A stretch of 60,481 bases of DNA from Myxococcales bacterium (GTDB lineage: Bacteria; Myxococcota_A; Polyangia; Polyangiales; Houyiibacteriaceae). Below the pieces are notes generated by a model that searched no databases, was not told the DNA's origin, and was given only the letters and a program-made list of their open reading frames with translations. Within the stretch, counting starts at the first letter, position 1; every line of letters starts with the position of its first letter. Of this stretch, positions 40,690-50,169 are shown in pieces. The DNA is taken from contig JAHELW010000003.1 of the NCBI GenBank assembly GCA_024643985.1, forward strand, positions 1 to 60,481, given 5' to 3'. A program made the translations under genes and the position numbers.

Positions 40690-43029
40690 ATTCTTTTTTT
40701 GCTTGGGCTGTCTTGGGGGGTGGCGTACGCGCAGGATCTGGTGGCGCCGAGCGTGCGGTCGCTGCCGGGGATTCAGGTGCCCGAGGGGGTCGACGTGCCC
40801 GAGTCGGGGGTCGTGCAGGTCCGGGTCGCGATCGACGCCGACGGCAGCGGGACCGTCACGAGCTGCGATGCAGGGCGCGTGCTGTGCGATCTCGTCGTCG
40901 ACGCGATTCGGCGCGCCGAGTTCGACCCTGCGACCCGGAACGGGAATCCGGTTCCCTCCGAGGTTGCCGTCGAGCTGAGGGTCCGAGCTCCTCCCACCGA
41001 CGAGGACCCCGAGGCATCGGCCACCGAAACGGTCCTCGAGCCGAAGACCGCCCGCGTCGAAAAGGAGCTGATCTTCACCGAGACCGCTCAGGTCGATGCG
41101 CGCGCGCAGGTTCCGATCAAGCTCCAGCTCGAAGGGATCCGAAACATCCCGGGAACCTTTGGCGAGCCGTTTCGAACGCTCGAGCTGATGCCCGGCACCG
41201 TCCCGGTCGCCAACGGGCAGCCCTACGTGTACGTCCGCGGCGCGCCGCCTTCGGGGACCGTGTACCTCTACGACGACATCCCGATTCCGCTGCTCTTTCA
41301 CTCGGCGCTCGGTCCAGCCACCATTCACCCGGGGTTGATCAAGAGCATTTCCCTCTTTTCGGGGGCGGCGCCCGCGCGCTACGGCGGCACGGTCGGCGGC
41401 GTCGTCGCGGCCCGAGCCCGTCGATTCGACGACGATCGCGTGCACGGCGAGGCCGAGCTCCGGGCTATCGATGCCTCGGCGCTGGTGAACGTTCCCATGC
41501 CGAAGGAAGGCTCGATGACGTTCGCCGGCCGCTACGGCTTTCCCAACCTGATTCTCGGCGCCATCGATGTCGACGCGGACGTGAAGTACTGGGACTACCA
41601 GTACCGCACGGGCGTGGCGATGAGCCCGCGGTCCCGGTTCGAGGTGGTCGCGATCGGGGCACGCGACCGATCGATTTTCGACGCCTCCGATCCCGAGGAA
41701 ACCCTTGCCTTCGACCTTCAGTTCCATCGCATCGACGCGCGGTTCGTCGGAAAGCTCAAACGATGGGACCTCGTCGGGACGATGATGTACGGCTACGATT
41801 TCTCGGACATTCTCGACGTCTCGGGCGCGGCCGTACCGGATGCGCGTGCCGACATCCACCGGTTCGGCCCGAGGTTCTGGGCTGTTTACGGTGCGCGAAA
41901 AGCCCAGCTTCGCATCGGCGGCGACCTGGCGGGTCTGTTCGGGCCGGTGGAATGCGTCGGCGGCGACCAAAACCTCTCGGCGCCATGCGACCCCGAGTTT
42001 CTCGAGAGCCAGACCCGCCGCCTCTTCGGCGGCGCCTTCGTCGATGCAAACGTGTCGGCGCTCTCTTGGCTCGACCTTTCGCTCGGCGTGCGCGCCGACG
42101 TGTGGAACACGGGCGGTCAACGAGATGCGGGCGTCAGCCCCCGCGCCCGCGCCACGTTTCACGCGAAGGACATCGCCGACGTGTTCGTCGGTTGGGGGCT
42201 CGGGGTCCGACCGGCCACCTTTGCAATTCCGCTGCCCGGCCTCGGCGACGTGCCCCTCGAGCCGGGCCTGCAGCATGCAAATCAAACCGAGGGTGGGGTG
42301 CGCTTCTTCCTCCCGCGAAACGTCACCTTCGAGACACGCGCGTACCTCAACGTCTACAGGGACCTTCGCTTCGTCGACGTCTTCACCAACCCCGAGGTGA
42401 CCGTCGATGCCGATCCCAGTGCATTAGCCGTCGCGCCGGTGGCAGTCGGCCTGCTCGACGACTCGGCCGACGGAAGGAGCTACGGTCTCGAGCTGCTCCT
42501 TCAGCGGCCGTTCGACATCGGCGTCTCGACGATCGCGAGCTACACGCTCGGTTTCAGCAATCTCACGGCGTCCGCGGGACCGCTCGAGCCCACCATCCCG
42601 TTTCCGGTTCAGACCTTCGACTACACGCCCTCGTATGACGTGCGGCACGTGATCAACGCGGCGCTCGCGTGGCAAGCCAAGTTCGGGCTGATCCTTTCGG
42701 CCCGGGTGTTCTCTCGATCGGGTCGCGCGGAGGGCTGGCTTTGGCTCGATGAGACCGGCGTCGTGCGGCAGTACGTGCAGCGAATCCCCTGGTTCACGCG
42801 GCTCGACCTGATGGTTGCGTACGAGTGGGCCAAGCCTGGACGCCGCATGCGTATCTCCTTCGAGTGGATCAACGTGACCCAGGCACAGGACGCGCAGCAG
42901 ATCGACTCCACGAACCCCGATGCGCCCCTGGCGTGTCAGTTTCGGTACGGCGAGCCCTCCGAGCCCTGTCCGATTCAGCTCACGACCGCGATCTGGTTTC
43001 CAAACCTGTCGTTTCGCGCGGTGTTCTAG
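40672..43029 (+). CDS. TonB-dependent receptor with N-terminal TonB-like domain
   Basis: 785 residues, GTG start, signal peptide RVPLILFLLGLSWGVAYA. Residues about 40-105 (VVQVRVAIDADGSGTV and RRAEFDPATRNGNPVPSEVA) resemble the TonB C-terminal domain. A plug domain follows (about 145-250; LMPGTVPVANGQPYVYVRGA and LFSGAAPARYGGTVGGVV), then the barrel ending with aromatic F: PNLSFRAVF. It transports an unknown ligand across the outer membrane; ExbB/ExbD/TonB are not nearby. GTG 40672 follows AAGGAGG, both within the dispersed repeat. It overlaps the convergent molybdoenzyme gene by four bases. Confidence 0.85.
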   Translation: MLRVPLILFLLGLSWGVAYAQDLVAPSVRSLPGIQVPEGVDVPESGVVQVRVAIDADGSGTVTSCDAGRVLCDLVVDAIRRAEFDPATRNGNPVPSEVAVELRVRAPPTDEDPEASATETVLEPKTARVEKELIFTETAQVDARAQVPIKLQLEGIRNIPGTFGEPFRTLELMPGTVPVANGQPYVYVRGAPPSGTVYLYDDIPIPLLFHSALGPATIHPGLIKSISLFSGAAPARYGGTVGGVVAARARRFDDDRVHGEAELRAIDASALVNVPMPKEGSMTFAGRYGFPNLILGAIDVDADVKYWDYQYRTGVAMSPRSRFEVVAIGARDRSIFDASDPEETLAFDLQFHRIDARFVGKLKRWDLVGTMMYGYDFSDILDVSGAAVPDARADIHRFGPRFWAVYGARKAQLRIGGDLAGLFGPVECVGGDQNLSAPCDPEFLESQTRRLFGGAFVDANVSALSWLDLSLGVRADVWNTGGQRDAGVSPRARATFHAKDIADVFVGWGLGVRPATFAIPLPGLGDVPLEPGLQHANQTEGGVRFFLPRNVTFETRAYLNVYRDLRFVDVFTNPEVTVDADPSALAVAPVAVGLLDDSADGRSYGLELLLQRPFDIGVSTIASYTLGFSNLTASAGPLEPTIPFPVQTFDYTPSYDVRHVINAALAWQAKFGLILSARVFSRSGRAEGWLWLDETGVVRQYVQRIPWFTRLDLMVAYEWAKPGRRMRISFEWINVTQAQDAQQIDSTNPDAPLACQFRYGEPSEPCPIQLTTAIWFPNLSFRAVF

Positions 43030-45245
43030 CTCGAGGTTCGACCGATCCCCGACCAGTGGTCGGGGTTGAGGGCGCCGGCCGCCGGGCGAACGTCGACCAG
43101 GATGCCGGTGAGGTGCGCCATCCCAGACACGCGTTCGAGCTTGTCCGGGCCGTCCGCGGCCAAGAGGTTCACGTTGACGCCCGTCGTCTTGCTCGCGACG
43201 CTCATCTTGCTGTCTTGGTGCCCCCAACCATGCGGCAGGGCGACCGTGCCCGGCATCAGATCGGACAGCAGCTTCACGGGCACACGGACCGTGTTGGTTT
43301 CGCTCGATACGTCGGCAAGCTTGCCGTCGCCGAGGCCGATGCGGGTCGCGTCGTCGGGGTGCATGTAGAGGTGATTCGTCGTGCGCTCGCCCGAGACGAA
43401 ATCCTCGATGTTGTGCGTCCACGAGTTGTGCGTCGTGATCGCCCGCTTCGTGATCAGCTTGAGCTTGTTCTTGGTGGTACGCTCGAGCTCGAAGTCTTCG
43501 TCGAGCTTTTTCGTCTGTTCGAGCAACACGTCCGGTGCGAGGTGCATCTTGCCGTCCTCGTGAATGATGCGGCTGCCGAGAAAGCTTCCCGGGTCGTGCT
43601 CGGGGCGGAGCCGCCCGTGCGTCTCTTTGAGGAGCTTTTTGAAGCTGCCCTGCTTCGTCGCGCGCAGCAGGCCCGAAAGCAGAAGCTCTTGGGGAATCGA
43701 CGGCTGACGGTCGCCCCGCCCGACGGAGCTCACGCCTTTCGCGAGCTCCATCGCGCGCTGGGCGACGGCGGAGCCCCACAGGTTGATGCCACTGGCCTTC
43801 GCGATGTCGACGTAGATCGTCGCTTCGTCGCGCTGCTCGCCCTGCGGCGGCACGATGGCGCGCGTGGCCTGCAGGTAGGGCTTGGACTGAAGCCCGAGCA
43901 TCAAAGGAAACACGAAGGGCAGGTCGGGCCGCTGGAAGGGCGAGGTGCACGGAAGCACGTGGGTAGCGACCGAGGCGGTTTCGCTCGGCTGGATGTCCAG
44001 CACCACGAGCAGCTCCAGCTGCTGGAACGCGTCGCGCAGGCGCTCGGAGTTCGCCATCGTGATCAGCGGATTGCCGCCGGTCACGAAGAGCGCCTTGATC
44101 TGGCGGTCTCCGGGGGTGAGGATCTCGTCGGCCAAGATACCGCCCGGGAGCGCATCGTTCACGGACTTGAAGCCTCCGATGCGGCTCTCGTTCTGCTGCA
44201 ACAGAATGCCGGTTTTCTTGCCGAAGGCAGCGAAATCGATGACGCCGTTGCCGACGAGCGTGCCCCCTTTGCGGTCGAGGTTGCCGGAGATGGCGTTGAT
44301 GCACTCTTGCAGCCAAAAGGCGAGGGAGCCGTTGGTCCCCATGTTGACGCCGGTCGAGCAGTAGAGTGCCGCGCCGTCGGCTTTCACGTACGCGCGCACC
44401 ATCGCTCGAAGCGTGTCGGCCGGAATCTGCGTCACCTCTGCCGTCCTCTCGGGCGGCCACGCGTCGGCGACCCGGCAGAGCTCGTCGAAGCCGGTCATGT
44501 AGCGGTCGATTCGGGAGCGATCGGGCGTCGTCGTCGCGAGAAGCTCGTTGAGGAACGAAAGGTAGAAGAACACATCGGTGTTCGGGCGGATGAATACGTG
44601 CTCCCCCGCAACCTTCGCCGTCTCGGTCCGGCGCGGGTCGACGACGAAGATCTTCGTGCCGCGAGCCTCGAGCTCTTTGAGGCGTCGAATCGGGTTCGGC
44701 ACTTGGAGAAAGCTCCACTTGGAGATCGCCGGGTTCGCGCCGACGATGATGAGGCATTCGATGTGGTCGAGGTCGGGGAAGGGCTGCGTGAAGGGGAATC
44801 CGTAGACTTGATGGGACACCGCGAACTTGTTGGCGCAATCCTGAGTGGCCGACGCGAACATGCTCGCCGAGCCCACCCCCTGCATGAAGCCCGACGCGAA
44901 CACGGGGTGAAGCACGCCGAAGCCAGCGGCCGTGCCGACGTACATCGCGATGCTGTCGGGCCCGTGGTCGTCGATGAGCTGGCGGACTTTCCCGCCGATG
45001 CTCGAGAGTGCGTCGTTCCAGCTGACGCGCTGAAGCTCGCCGTCGACTCGCTGCATCGGGTAGAGCAGCCGGTCCGGCGTGTTGTACATCTTGTGTTGCT
45101 TGAGGCCTTTCAAACACCCGTAGCCGCGCGTCGCCACGTGCTGATCGTCGGGTTTGATGTCGACCACCCGGTCGCTGTCGATCGTCACCTCGAGGCCGCA
45201 AAGCGCCTCGCAGATCCGGCAGAACGTCTGCACTGTCTCGGCCAT
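43026..45245 (-). CDS. Molybdopterin-bis-MGD oxidoreductase
   Basis: 739 residues of the DMSO-reductase superfamily. The N-terminal [4Fe-4S] motif CRICEALC plus C in GCLKG (about residues 9-44) is followed by SWNDALSSIGGKV, TAAGFGVLHP, LIIVGANPAISKW and GVNMGTNGSL; the C-terminal pterin-binding domain starts about 610 (NHLYMHPDDATRIGL and VALPHGWGHQ). No Tat signal, so it is cytoplasmic, like formate-dehydrogenase-H-type or assimilatory enzymes. The active-site metal ligand and substrate are not decidable. No small subunits are adjacent, which is unusual. It follows the TPR gene by 18 bp. Confidence 0.88.
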   Translation of the reverse strand: MAETVQTFCRICEALCGLEVTIDSDRVVDIKPDDQHVATRGYGCLKGLKQHKMYNTPDRLLYPMQRVDGELQRVSWNDALSSIGGKVRQLIDDHGPDSIAMYVGTAAGFGVLHPVFASGFMQGVGSASMFASATQDCANKFAVSHQVYGFPFTQPFPDLDHIECLIIVGANPAISKWSFLQVPNPIRRLKELEARGTKIFVVDPRRTETAKVAGEHVFIRPNTDVFFYLSFLNELLATTTPDRSRIDRYMTGFDELCRVADAWPPERTAEVTQIPADTLRAMVRAYVKADGAALYCSTGVNMGTNGSLAFWLQECINAISGNLDRKGGTLVGNGVIDFAAFGKKTGILLQQNESRIGGFKSVNDALPGGILADEILTPGDRQIKALFVTGGNPLITMANSERLRDAFQQLELLVVLDIQPSETASVATHVLPCTSPFQRPDLPFVFPLMLGLQSKPYLQATRAIVPPQGEQRDEATIYVDIAKASGINLWGSAVAQRAMELAKGVSSVGRGDRQPSIPQELLLSGLLRATKQGSFKKLLKETHGRLRPEHDPGSFLGSRIIHEDGKMHLAPDVLLEQTKKLDEDFELERTTKNKLKLITKRAITTHNSWTHNIEDFVSGERTTNHLYMHPDDATRIGLGDGKLADVSSETNTVRVPVKLLSDLMPGTVALPHGWGHQDSKMSVASKTTGVNVNLLAADGPDKLERVSGMAHLTGILVDVRPAAGALNPDHWSGIGRTSS

Positions 45246-45263
45246 CGGCGTAATGTATAGGGC

Positions 45264-47429
45264 CTAGTCGTCGTGGATCAACGCGTCGAAGGCCCGGTTG
45301 ACGTCATCCATCGATTCCATGAGCAGGTTGTCCGCGGTGCCCGAAGGGCCGCCGAGGCGCCGCAAACGCTGACCAACCTCCCGGAATTGCGGCTCACGCT
45401 TGAACACGAACTCGTAGTGAAGGCGGGCTTGGTCGGTTAGGCCCGCCGCCTCGCAGGCCATCGCGAGCTCGTAGTGCAAACCGACGGTTTCGGCAGGCGT
45501 TTGCTCGGGGCTCTCGAGGCCGGATTGAAACGCTTCGATCGCGTCGTGCGGCTGGCCTTCCTCCATGTAGATGAGGCCGATCATCGTCCAACAGAGGCAG
45601 CGCCGACGGGGGTCGCCCATCGCGACCTGGAACTCCCGTCTGGCGTCTGGGAGAAGGCCCATCTCTTTGTATGCGATGCCGAGATCGAAGTGCGTGTCAC
45701 TGTCGTCCTCGCTCACCTGCTCGGCGACGCCCCTCTTGAACTGCTCGAAGACCGTCTCGACGTCGATCATCTCCGCGCCCTCGTCGATTGGCGCGATCTC
45801 GGCGACCTCGGCGAGCTCTTCGGCAAGCTTCTCTGCGAAGTCGAAACCTTCGTCTCCCGGTACGAGCTCCTGGTACTCCATTTCGAGCTCGGGCGGATCC
45901 GACGCGGCTGCTGGCATCGAAGACACGGCAGGGTGGAGTGGCTGCGCAACGGCCGAGACCCCGGAAGAGACGGCCGCGAGCTCTTCGATCTCACGGGCTT
46001 TGTCGAGCACCAGTGGGTGCGATGGAACCGTCAACTGCAGCTCGCTCACGATCGCTCGCGCCTGCGTGTAAAGGCCCTCCACCAGATACGAGTCGGCGAG
46101 CTCCAGCGTCTGCTCCATGAGGCTCGGGGCGATGGCGGCGGTGGCCGGCGCGACCTGCGAGCTCACGAGCGGGAGTGCGAGGAACTCGTCGTAGCTGATC
46201 GGGTTGAGGGCGCGCATCGGAATGACGCGTGCGCCGCCTCCGGGCGGTCGCATCGGAGCCGAAGGCTGGGACGTGTAGAGCTCCTCGACGTCGTAGGTCT
46301 CGTCCACCTCGATCGTGGCCTGCGAGATGTCGGGAAGTGAGCCTGTGAGAGTGCTGGTCTCTTCGACTTCTTCTTCCACGTACATGATTCCGGACGGCCC
46401 GCTCAAACCCGATGCGCTCGTCATCGAGTGCGCGGTCAGGTCGGGTTGGCTCATCTGCATCGAGGAGACCGAGCCAATCGATGGGACGGACTGACCCGTC
46501 ATGGGCGGCACGAAATGCTGACCCGACGCCGCCGCCGTCCGATCTAGTGCGGCGCGCGCCTCCTTGTCGTGCGGATTGAGCTCGAGAATTCGGTGTAGAG
46601 CGCTCATTCGTTCTCGCGGCCGAAGCGCCTCGCGATGGATGCGCGCGATCTCGCGGTAGACGCTGATCGCCTTGTCGGTCTGCTGCAACATCAAGAACGC
46701 CTCGGCCAAGAGAGACAGCGTCGAGACGTCGCGAGGGTCCGCCTTGAAGCAGATCTGCAGCTTGCCGAGCGCGCGTTTCGGATCGCGCCGAGCGATGTAA
46801 GTCTCGGCGAGCTCCTTCGCAATGCGCACGTCGTTACTGCGATGGTAGAGCAACCGCTCGGCGACCTTGATGTAGTCGTCGAGGCGTCCCTGATCTTTCA
46901 GGAGCTGCGCGCCCTGCTCGAACTCGACCGCCGCATCCTGCGTGCGGCCCGCGCGCGACAGCGCTTCGGCGTACTTGATTCGAACAGGGATGTGCTCGGG
47001 ATCCAAGTCGACCATCTTGCCGAGCATCCTCAGAGCTCCGTCGGTGTCGCCCGCGCGCATGTACCCGGTCGAGACGTCCTCGAAGACACTCATCGCGTCG
47101 CTGATCAGCTGGAGCTGCTCGTACATCTCCCCGAGCCTGACCTGCGCGTCGAGCCGCGAGGGGTCGAGCTTCAGAATCTGCTTGTACACGGCGATCGCTT
47201 TGAGGAAGAAACCCTGCGCCGCATAGTGGTCGGCCACCCCCTGGTACGTGTCGATCGCAGAGGCCCGATCGCCCTTGCGCACGAAGAGATCGCCGATCTT
47301 CAGCAGCGAGCGCACGTCGCGCTTGTCCGCGTCGACCAGCTTCCGGTACTGGGCGATGGCCTTGTCGTACTGGCCCCGAGACTGGTGCTTGCGCGCCGCC
47401 TCCAACACCTTGTTTCTGTTGATGCCCAA
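45264..47429 (-). CDS. Large tetratricopeptide repeat protein
   Basis: 721 residues. An N-terminal TPR superhelix (about 1-290) includes GQYDKAIAQYRKLVDADKRD, DRASAIDTYQGVADHYAAQG and DTDGALRMLGKMVDLDPEHI. A Ser/Met/Pro-rich disordered middle follows (about 290-430), then a C-terminal TPR block (about 430-690; DTHFDLGIAYKEMGLLPDAR and HDAIEAFQSGLESPEQ). No signal peptide. A scaffold or assembly role is typical; the partner is unknown. It lies 76 bp after accC. Confidence 0.85.
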   Translation of the reverse strand: MGINRNKVLEAARKHQSRGQYDKAIAQYRKLVDADKRDVRSLLKIGDLFVRKGDRASAIDTYQGVADHYAAQGFFLKAIAVYKQILKLDPSRLDAQVRLGEMYEQLQLISDAMSVFEDVSTGYMRAGDTDGALRMLGKMVDLDPEHIPVRIKYAEALSRAGRTQDAAVEFEQGAQLLKDQGRLDDYIKVAERLLYHRSNDVRIAKELAETYIARRDPKRALGKLQICFKADPRDVSTLSLLAEAFLMLQQTDKAISVYREIARIHREALRPRERMSALHRILELNPHDKEARAALDRTAAASGQHFVPPMTGQSVPSIGSVSSMQMSQPDLTAHSMTSASGLSGPSGIMYVEEEVEETSTLTGSLPDISQATIEVDETYDVEELYTSQPSAPMRPPGGGARVIPMRALNPISYDEFLALPLVSSQVAPATAAIAPSLMEQTLELADSYLVEGLYTQARAIVSELQLTVPSHPLVLDKAREIEELAAVSSGVSAVAQPLHPAVSSMPAAASDPPELEMEYQELVPGDEGFDFAEKLAEELAEVAEIAPIDEGAEMIDVETVFEQFKRGVAEQVSEDDSDTHFDLGIAYKEMGLLPDARREFQVAMGDPRRRCLCWTMIGLIYMEEGQPHDAIEAFQSGLESPEQTPAETVGLHYELAMACEAAGLTDQARLHYEFVFKREPQFREVGQRLRRLGGPSGTADNLLMESMDDVNRAFDALIHDD

Positions 47430-47505
47430 AGCCCCTACGAAGCCCCCATACGTTCAGTGCCCCCACACAAGTCTACTCAGGCCGCACGGGGGCGGTCAAC
47501 AAGCC

Positions 47506-48840
47506 CTAACCCCGTAGGTCGTCGAGAAAGCGCGTTGAAATCCGGCCTTCCTCGAACGCAGGGTGCGCCAGAATCCGCCGATGAAGGGGAATGTTGGTGC
47601 GAATGCCGCCGATGATCGTTTCGCTGAGCGCTCGCTGCATCTTCGCGATCGCTTGCGGGCGTGTCGGTGCATGTGCGATGAGCTTGGCAACCAGCGGGTC
47701 GTAGTGGGGCGGCACGATGCCGCCGCCGTAGACCCCGCTGTCGACGCGCACTCCCGCCCCGCCCGCCATGTGAAGCTCGGTGATGACGCCGGGCCAGGGG
47801 ACGAACGTGTCCGGGTCCTCGGCGTTGATTCGGCATTCGATCGCGTGTCCCCTCGGAGAAAGCGGGGCGTCCCGGCGCTCGAGGCTCCCCCCCTCGGCGA
47901 TACGAATCTGCTCCAACACGAGGTCGATGCCCATGACGAGCTCGGTGACCGGGTGCTCCACCTGGATGCGGGGATTCATCTCGAGAAACGTGAGCGCGCC
48001 GCTCTCGTCGAGAAGAAACTCGAGCGTGCCCGCGGAAAGATAGCCCGCCTCGCCCATCGCCCGGCGAATCGTCGCGGACATGTCGCCTCGCTGCTCGTCG
48101 GTGAGTGCGACGCTCGGCGCTTCTTCGAGGACCTTTTGATGCCTGCGCTGAATGGAGCATTCGCGCTCTCCGAGAACGTGGATGTTGCCGTCCGCGTCGC
48201 CGAGGATCTGGAACTCGATGTGCCGAGGGCGTTCGAGATAGCGCTCGAAGTAGAGGGCGTCGCTGCCGAACGCCGCGAGCGACTCGGCTTTGGCGGTCTC
48301 GAATGAAGCGCGCACTTCCTCGGCGGTGCGAAGGACCTGCATGCCGCGCCCGCCGCCGCCGCCCGACGCCTTGAGAAGGACCGGAAAGCCGAGCGCCTCG
48401 GCCTTCGTCACCGCGTCCTCGACGTCCTCGATCAGCGCGCTGCCTTCGAGGATGGGCAACCCGAGAGACTTCGCGAGCGACCGCGCCCGGACCTTGTCGC
48501 CCCACTGCCGCATTTGCTCGGGAAGCGGGCCGATGAAGCGAAGCCCGCACTGAGCGCAGGTTTCCGCGAACTCGGGATTTTCCGAAAGGAAGCCGTACCC
48601 CGGGTGGATCGCGTCGGCACCCGTGATTTCTGCTGCCGCGATGATCGCCGGAATGTGTAGGTAGCTTCGAGAGGGTTCCGCCGGCCCGATGCAGATCGCC
48701 TCGTCCGCCAGCCGCGTGTGAAGCGCATCGGCGTCGACCTCGCTGTGGACGGCTACCGTTCCGAGACCGCGCTCTTTGCACGAGCGAATCACGCGCAGCG
48801 CGATTTCTCCCCGGTTTGCGATCAGGACTTTGTCGAACAC
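47506..48840 (-). CDS. accC: Acetyl-CoA carboxylase, biotin carboxylase subunit
   Basis: 444 residues: MFDKVLIANRGEIALRVIRS, DAIHPGYGFLSENPEFAETC, the ATP-grasp loop KASGGGGGRGMQVL, EFLLDESGALTFLEMNPRIQ and VEHPVTELVMGIDLV. It carboxylates biotin on AccB for malonyl-CoA synthesis. It begins one base after the accB stop. Confidence 0.96.
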   Translation of the reverse strand: MFDKVLIANRGEIALRVIRSCKERGLGTVAVHSEVDADALHTRLADEAICIGPAEPSRSYLHIPAIIAAAEITGADAIHPGYGFLSENPEFAETCAQCGLRFIGPLPEQMRQWGDKVRARSLAKSLGLPILEGSALIEDVEDAVTKAEALGFPVLLKASGGGGGRGMQVLRTAEEVRASFETAKAESLAAFGSDALYFERYLERPRHIEFQILGDADGNIHVLGERECSIQRRHQKVLEEAPSVALTDEQRGDMSATIRRAMGEAGYLSAGTLEFLLDESGALTFLEMNPRIQVEHPVTELVMGIDLVLEQIRIAEGGSLERRDAPLSPRGHAIECRINAEDPDTFVPWPGVITELHMAGGAGVRVDSGVYGGGIVPPHYDPLVAKLIAHAPTRPQAIAKMQRALSETIIGGIRTNIPLHRRILAHPAFEEGRISTRFLDDLRG

Positions 48841-48841
48841 G

Positions 48842-49288
48842 TCAGGTCGTTTCGATTCGGAAGAGACGGTCGCCGTACTCCACGGGCTTTCCGTTCTCGA
48901 CGAGCACCTCGACCACCGTTCCGGCAGCCTCTGCCTCGATCTCGTTCATGAGCTTCATGGCTTCGACGATGCAAAGGACCTGCCCGGGAGTCACCTGGTC
49001 GCCAACGTCGACGAATGGATCTGCGTCGGGCGACGGCGATCGGTAAAACGTTCCCACGAATGGCGACGTGACGTAGGTCGACCCTTCCTCGGCGGCCGGC
49101 GGAGGCCCGGCTTGCGCTGCATCGGCGCGTGCCGGGGACGCGGCCTCTGCAACCGCGGCGCCCGCAGCCGCTGCGGGATCGCGGCGAACCCGGATGCGGT
49201 CGTCGTCGTGCTCGACTTCGATCTCGGTGAGATTCGCCTCGTCGAGGAGTCGAATGAGCTCGCGCAGTTGCTCAAGGTCCAGTTTCAT
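48842..49288 (-). CDS. accB: Acetyl-CoA carboxylase biotin carboxyl carrier protein
   Basis: 148 residues: an N-terminal helical region [20 protein letters not shown], an Ala/Pro-rich linker (about 50-80) and the biotinyl domain with the thumb and modification site [12 protein letters not shown] (Lys near residue 110). It precedes accC directly and follows aroQ by 22 bp, an arrangement (aroQ-accB-accC) common in bacteria. Confidence 0.96.
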   Translation of the reverse strand: MKLDLEQLRELIRLLDEANLTEIEVEHDDDRIRVRRDPAAAAGAAVAEAASPARADAAQAGPPPAAEEGSTYVTSPFVGTFYRSPSPDADPFVDVGDQVTPGQVLCIVEAMKLMNEIEAEAAGTVVEVLVENGKPVEYGDRLFRIETT

Positions 49289-49310
49289 GGTCCGTCCCCG
49301 CGGAAAAAAC

Positions 49311-49766
49311 TCAGCCGGCAGCGTTCAAATAGTCGATCAGCGCACGGAGACCAAGCGTGTAGCTGTTCTTTCCGAAACCGATGACCGAGCCGATACACAC
49401 GGCAGCCGTGACGGACTGGTGACGGAACGACTCTCGCGCGTGCGTATTCGAGATGTGAACCTCGACGGTCGGTAGGCCCGCCGCGGCGATGCCATCGCGG
49501 AGCGAAACCGAGGTATGCGTGAGCCCGCCCGGATTGATGACGACGCCATCGAACGAGTCGCGCGCATCGTGCAGCCAGTCGAGCAGCTGCCCCTCCTGGT
49601 TGGACTGGCGGCACTCGACCGTGGCGCCGAGGTCTTTGGCCAAGTCGGCGAGCTCATCGGCGATGTCATCCAGCGTGGTCGAGCCGTACACGTCGGGCTC
49701 GCGCGTCCCGAGCAGGTTGAGATTGGGCCCGTTGAGCACCAGGATGCGTTTCACCGCGGCGGCCAT
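49311..49766 (-). CDS. aroQ: 3-dehydroquinate dehydratase, type II
   Basis: 151 residues: [20 protein letters not shown] with the catalytic Tyr, [34 protein letters not shown] and [18 protein letters not shown] with the catalytic His. It forms 3-dehydroshikimate in the shikimate pathway. ATG at 49766 is the first Met matching the family start; the frame continues upstream only as a shadow of the roadblock gene. Confidence 0.95.
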   Translation of the reverse strand: MAAAVKRILVLNGPNLNLLGTREPDVYGSTTLDDIADELADLAKDLGATVECRQSNQEGQLLDWLHDARDSFDGVVINPGGLTHTSVSLRDGIAAAGLPTVEVHISNTHARESFRHQSVTAAVCIGSVIGFGKNSYTLGLRALIDYLNAAG

Positions 49767-49770
49767 CGCG

Positions 49771-50127
49771 TCACAGGTTTTCGATGATCGCGGGCGCGCT
49801 GGCTCGCAAGAGGTAGCGTGCCTTGCCCACGTTTCCTCCGGGTGCGACCGCGAGCGCGACGAAGTACTCCTCGGTGAGCATGCGCACGACCGTCGTGAGC
49901 CTCTCCGTCCGGACCGAAACCTCTTCGGTCTCGCCGGCATCGAGCATCTCGGCGGCGCGCTGCACGCCTTTGAGCACCACGCTGTACTCCATGCCAACCG
50001 ATTCGATGTCGAATGGACCGTCGCCCGTCGAGTACTGGTCGATCGCGATCCCATCCGAGGCCATCAAAAGCCCGGCTACTCCGCCATTGGTTCGTTCGAC
50101 CAGGTCCTGCAGGATCTCTTTGAACAT
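49771..50127 (-). CDS. Roadblock/LC7 domain protein
   Basis: 118 residues filling one roadblock fold: [20 protein letters not shown] with [32 protein letters not shown] and [20 protein letters not shown]. MglB-type members act as GAPs for small Ras-like GTPases; many others are uncharacterised. No GTPase is adjacent here. I take ATG 50127 over an upstream start at 50145 because the domain begins there. It lies four bases before aroQ. Confidence 0.85.
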   Translation of the reverse strand: MFKEILQDLVERTNGGVAGLLMASDGIAIDQYSTGDGPFDIESVGMEYSVVLKGVQRAAEMLDAGETEEVSVRTERLTTVVRMLTEEYFVALAVAPGGNVGKARYLLRASAPAIIENL

Positions 50128-50169
50128 CGCCCCTCCGCCCGGCAATCACCGCACGGACGGAGCCTTCGG

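Noticed and set aside
42825..45260. 811-codon open frame opposite the molybdopterin enzyme
   Set aside because: The minus-strand gene has full family motifs; the plus-strand protein is a low-complexity shadow.
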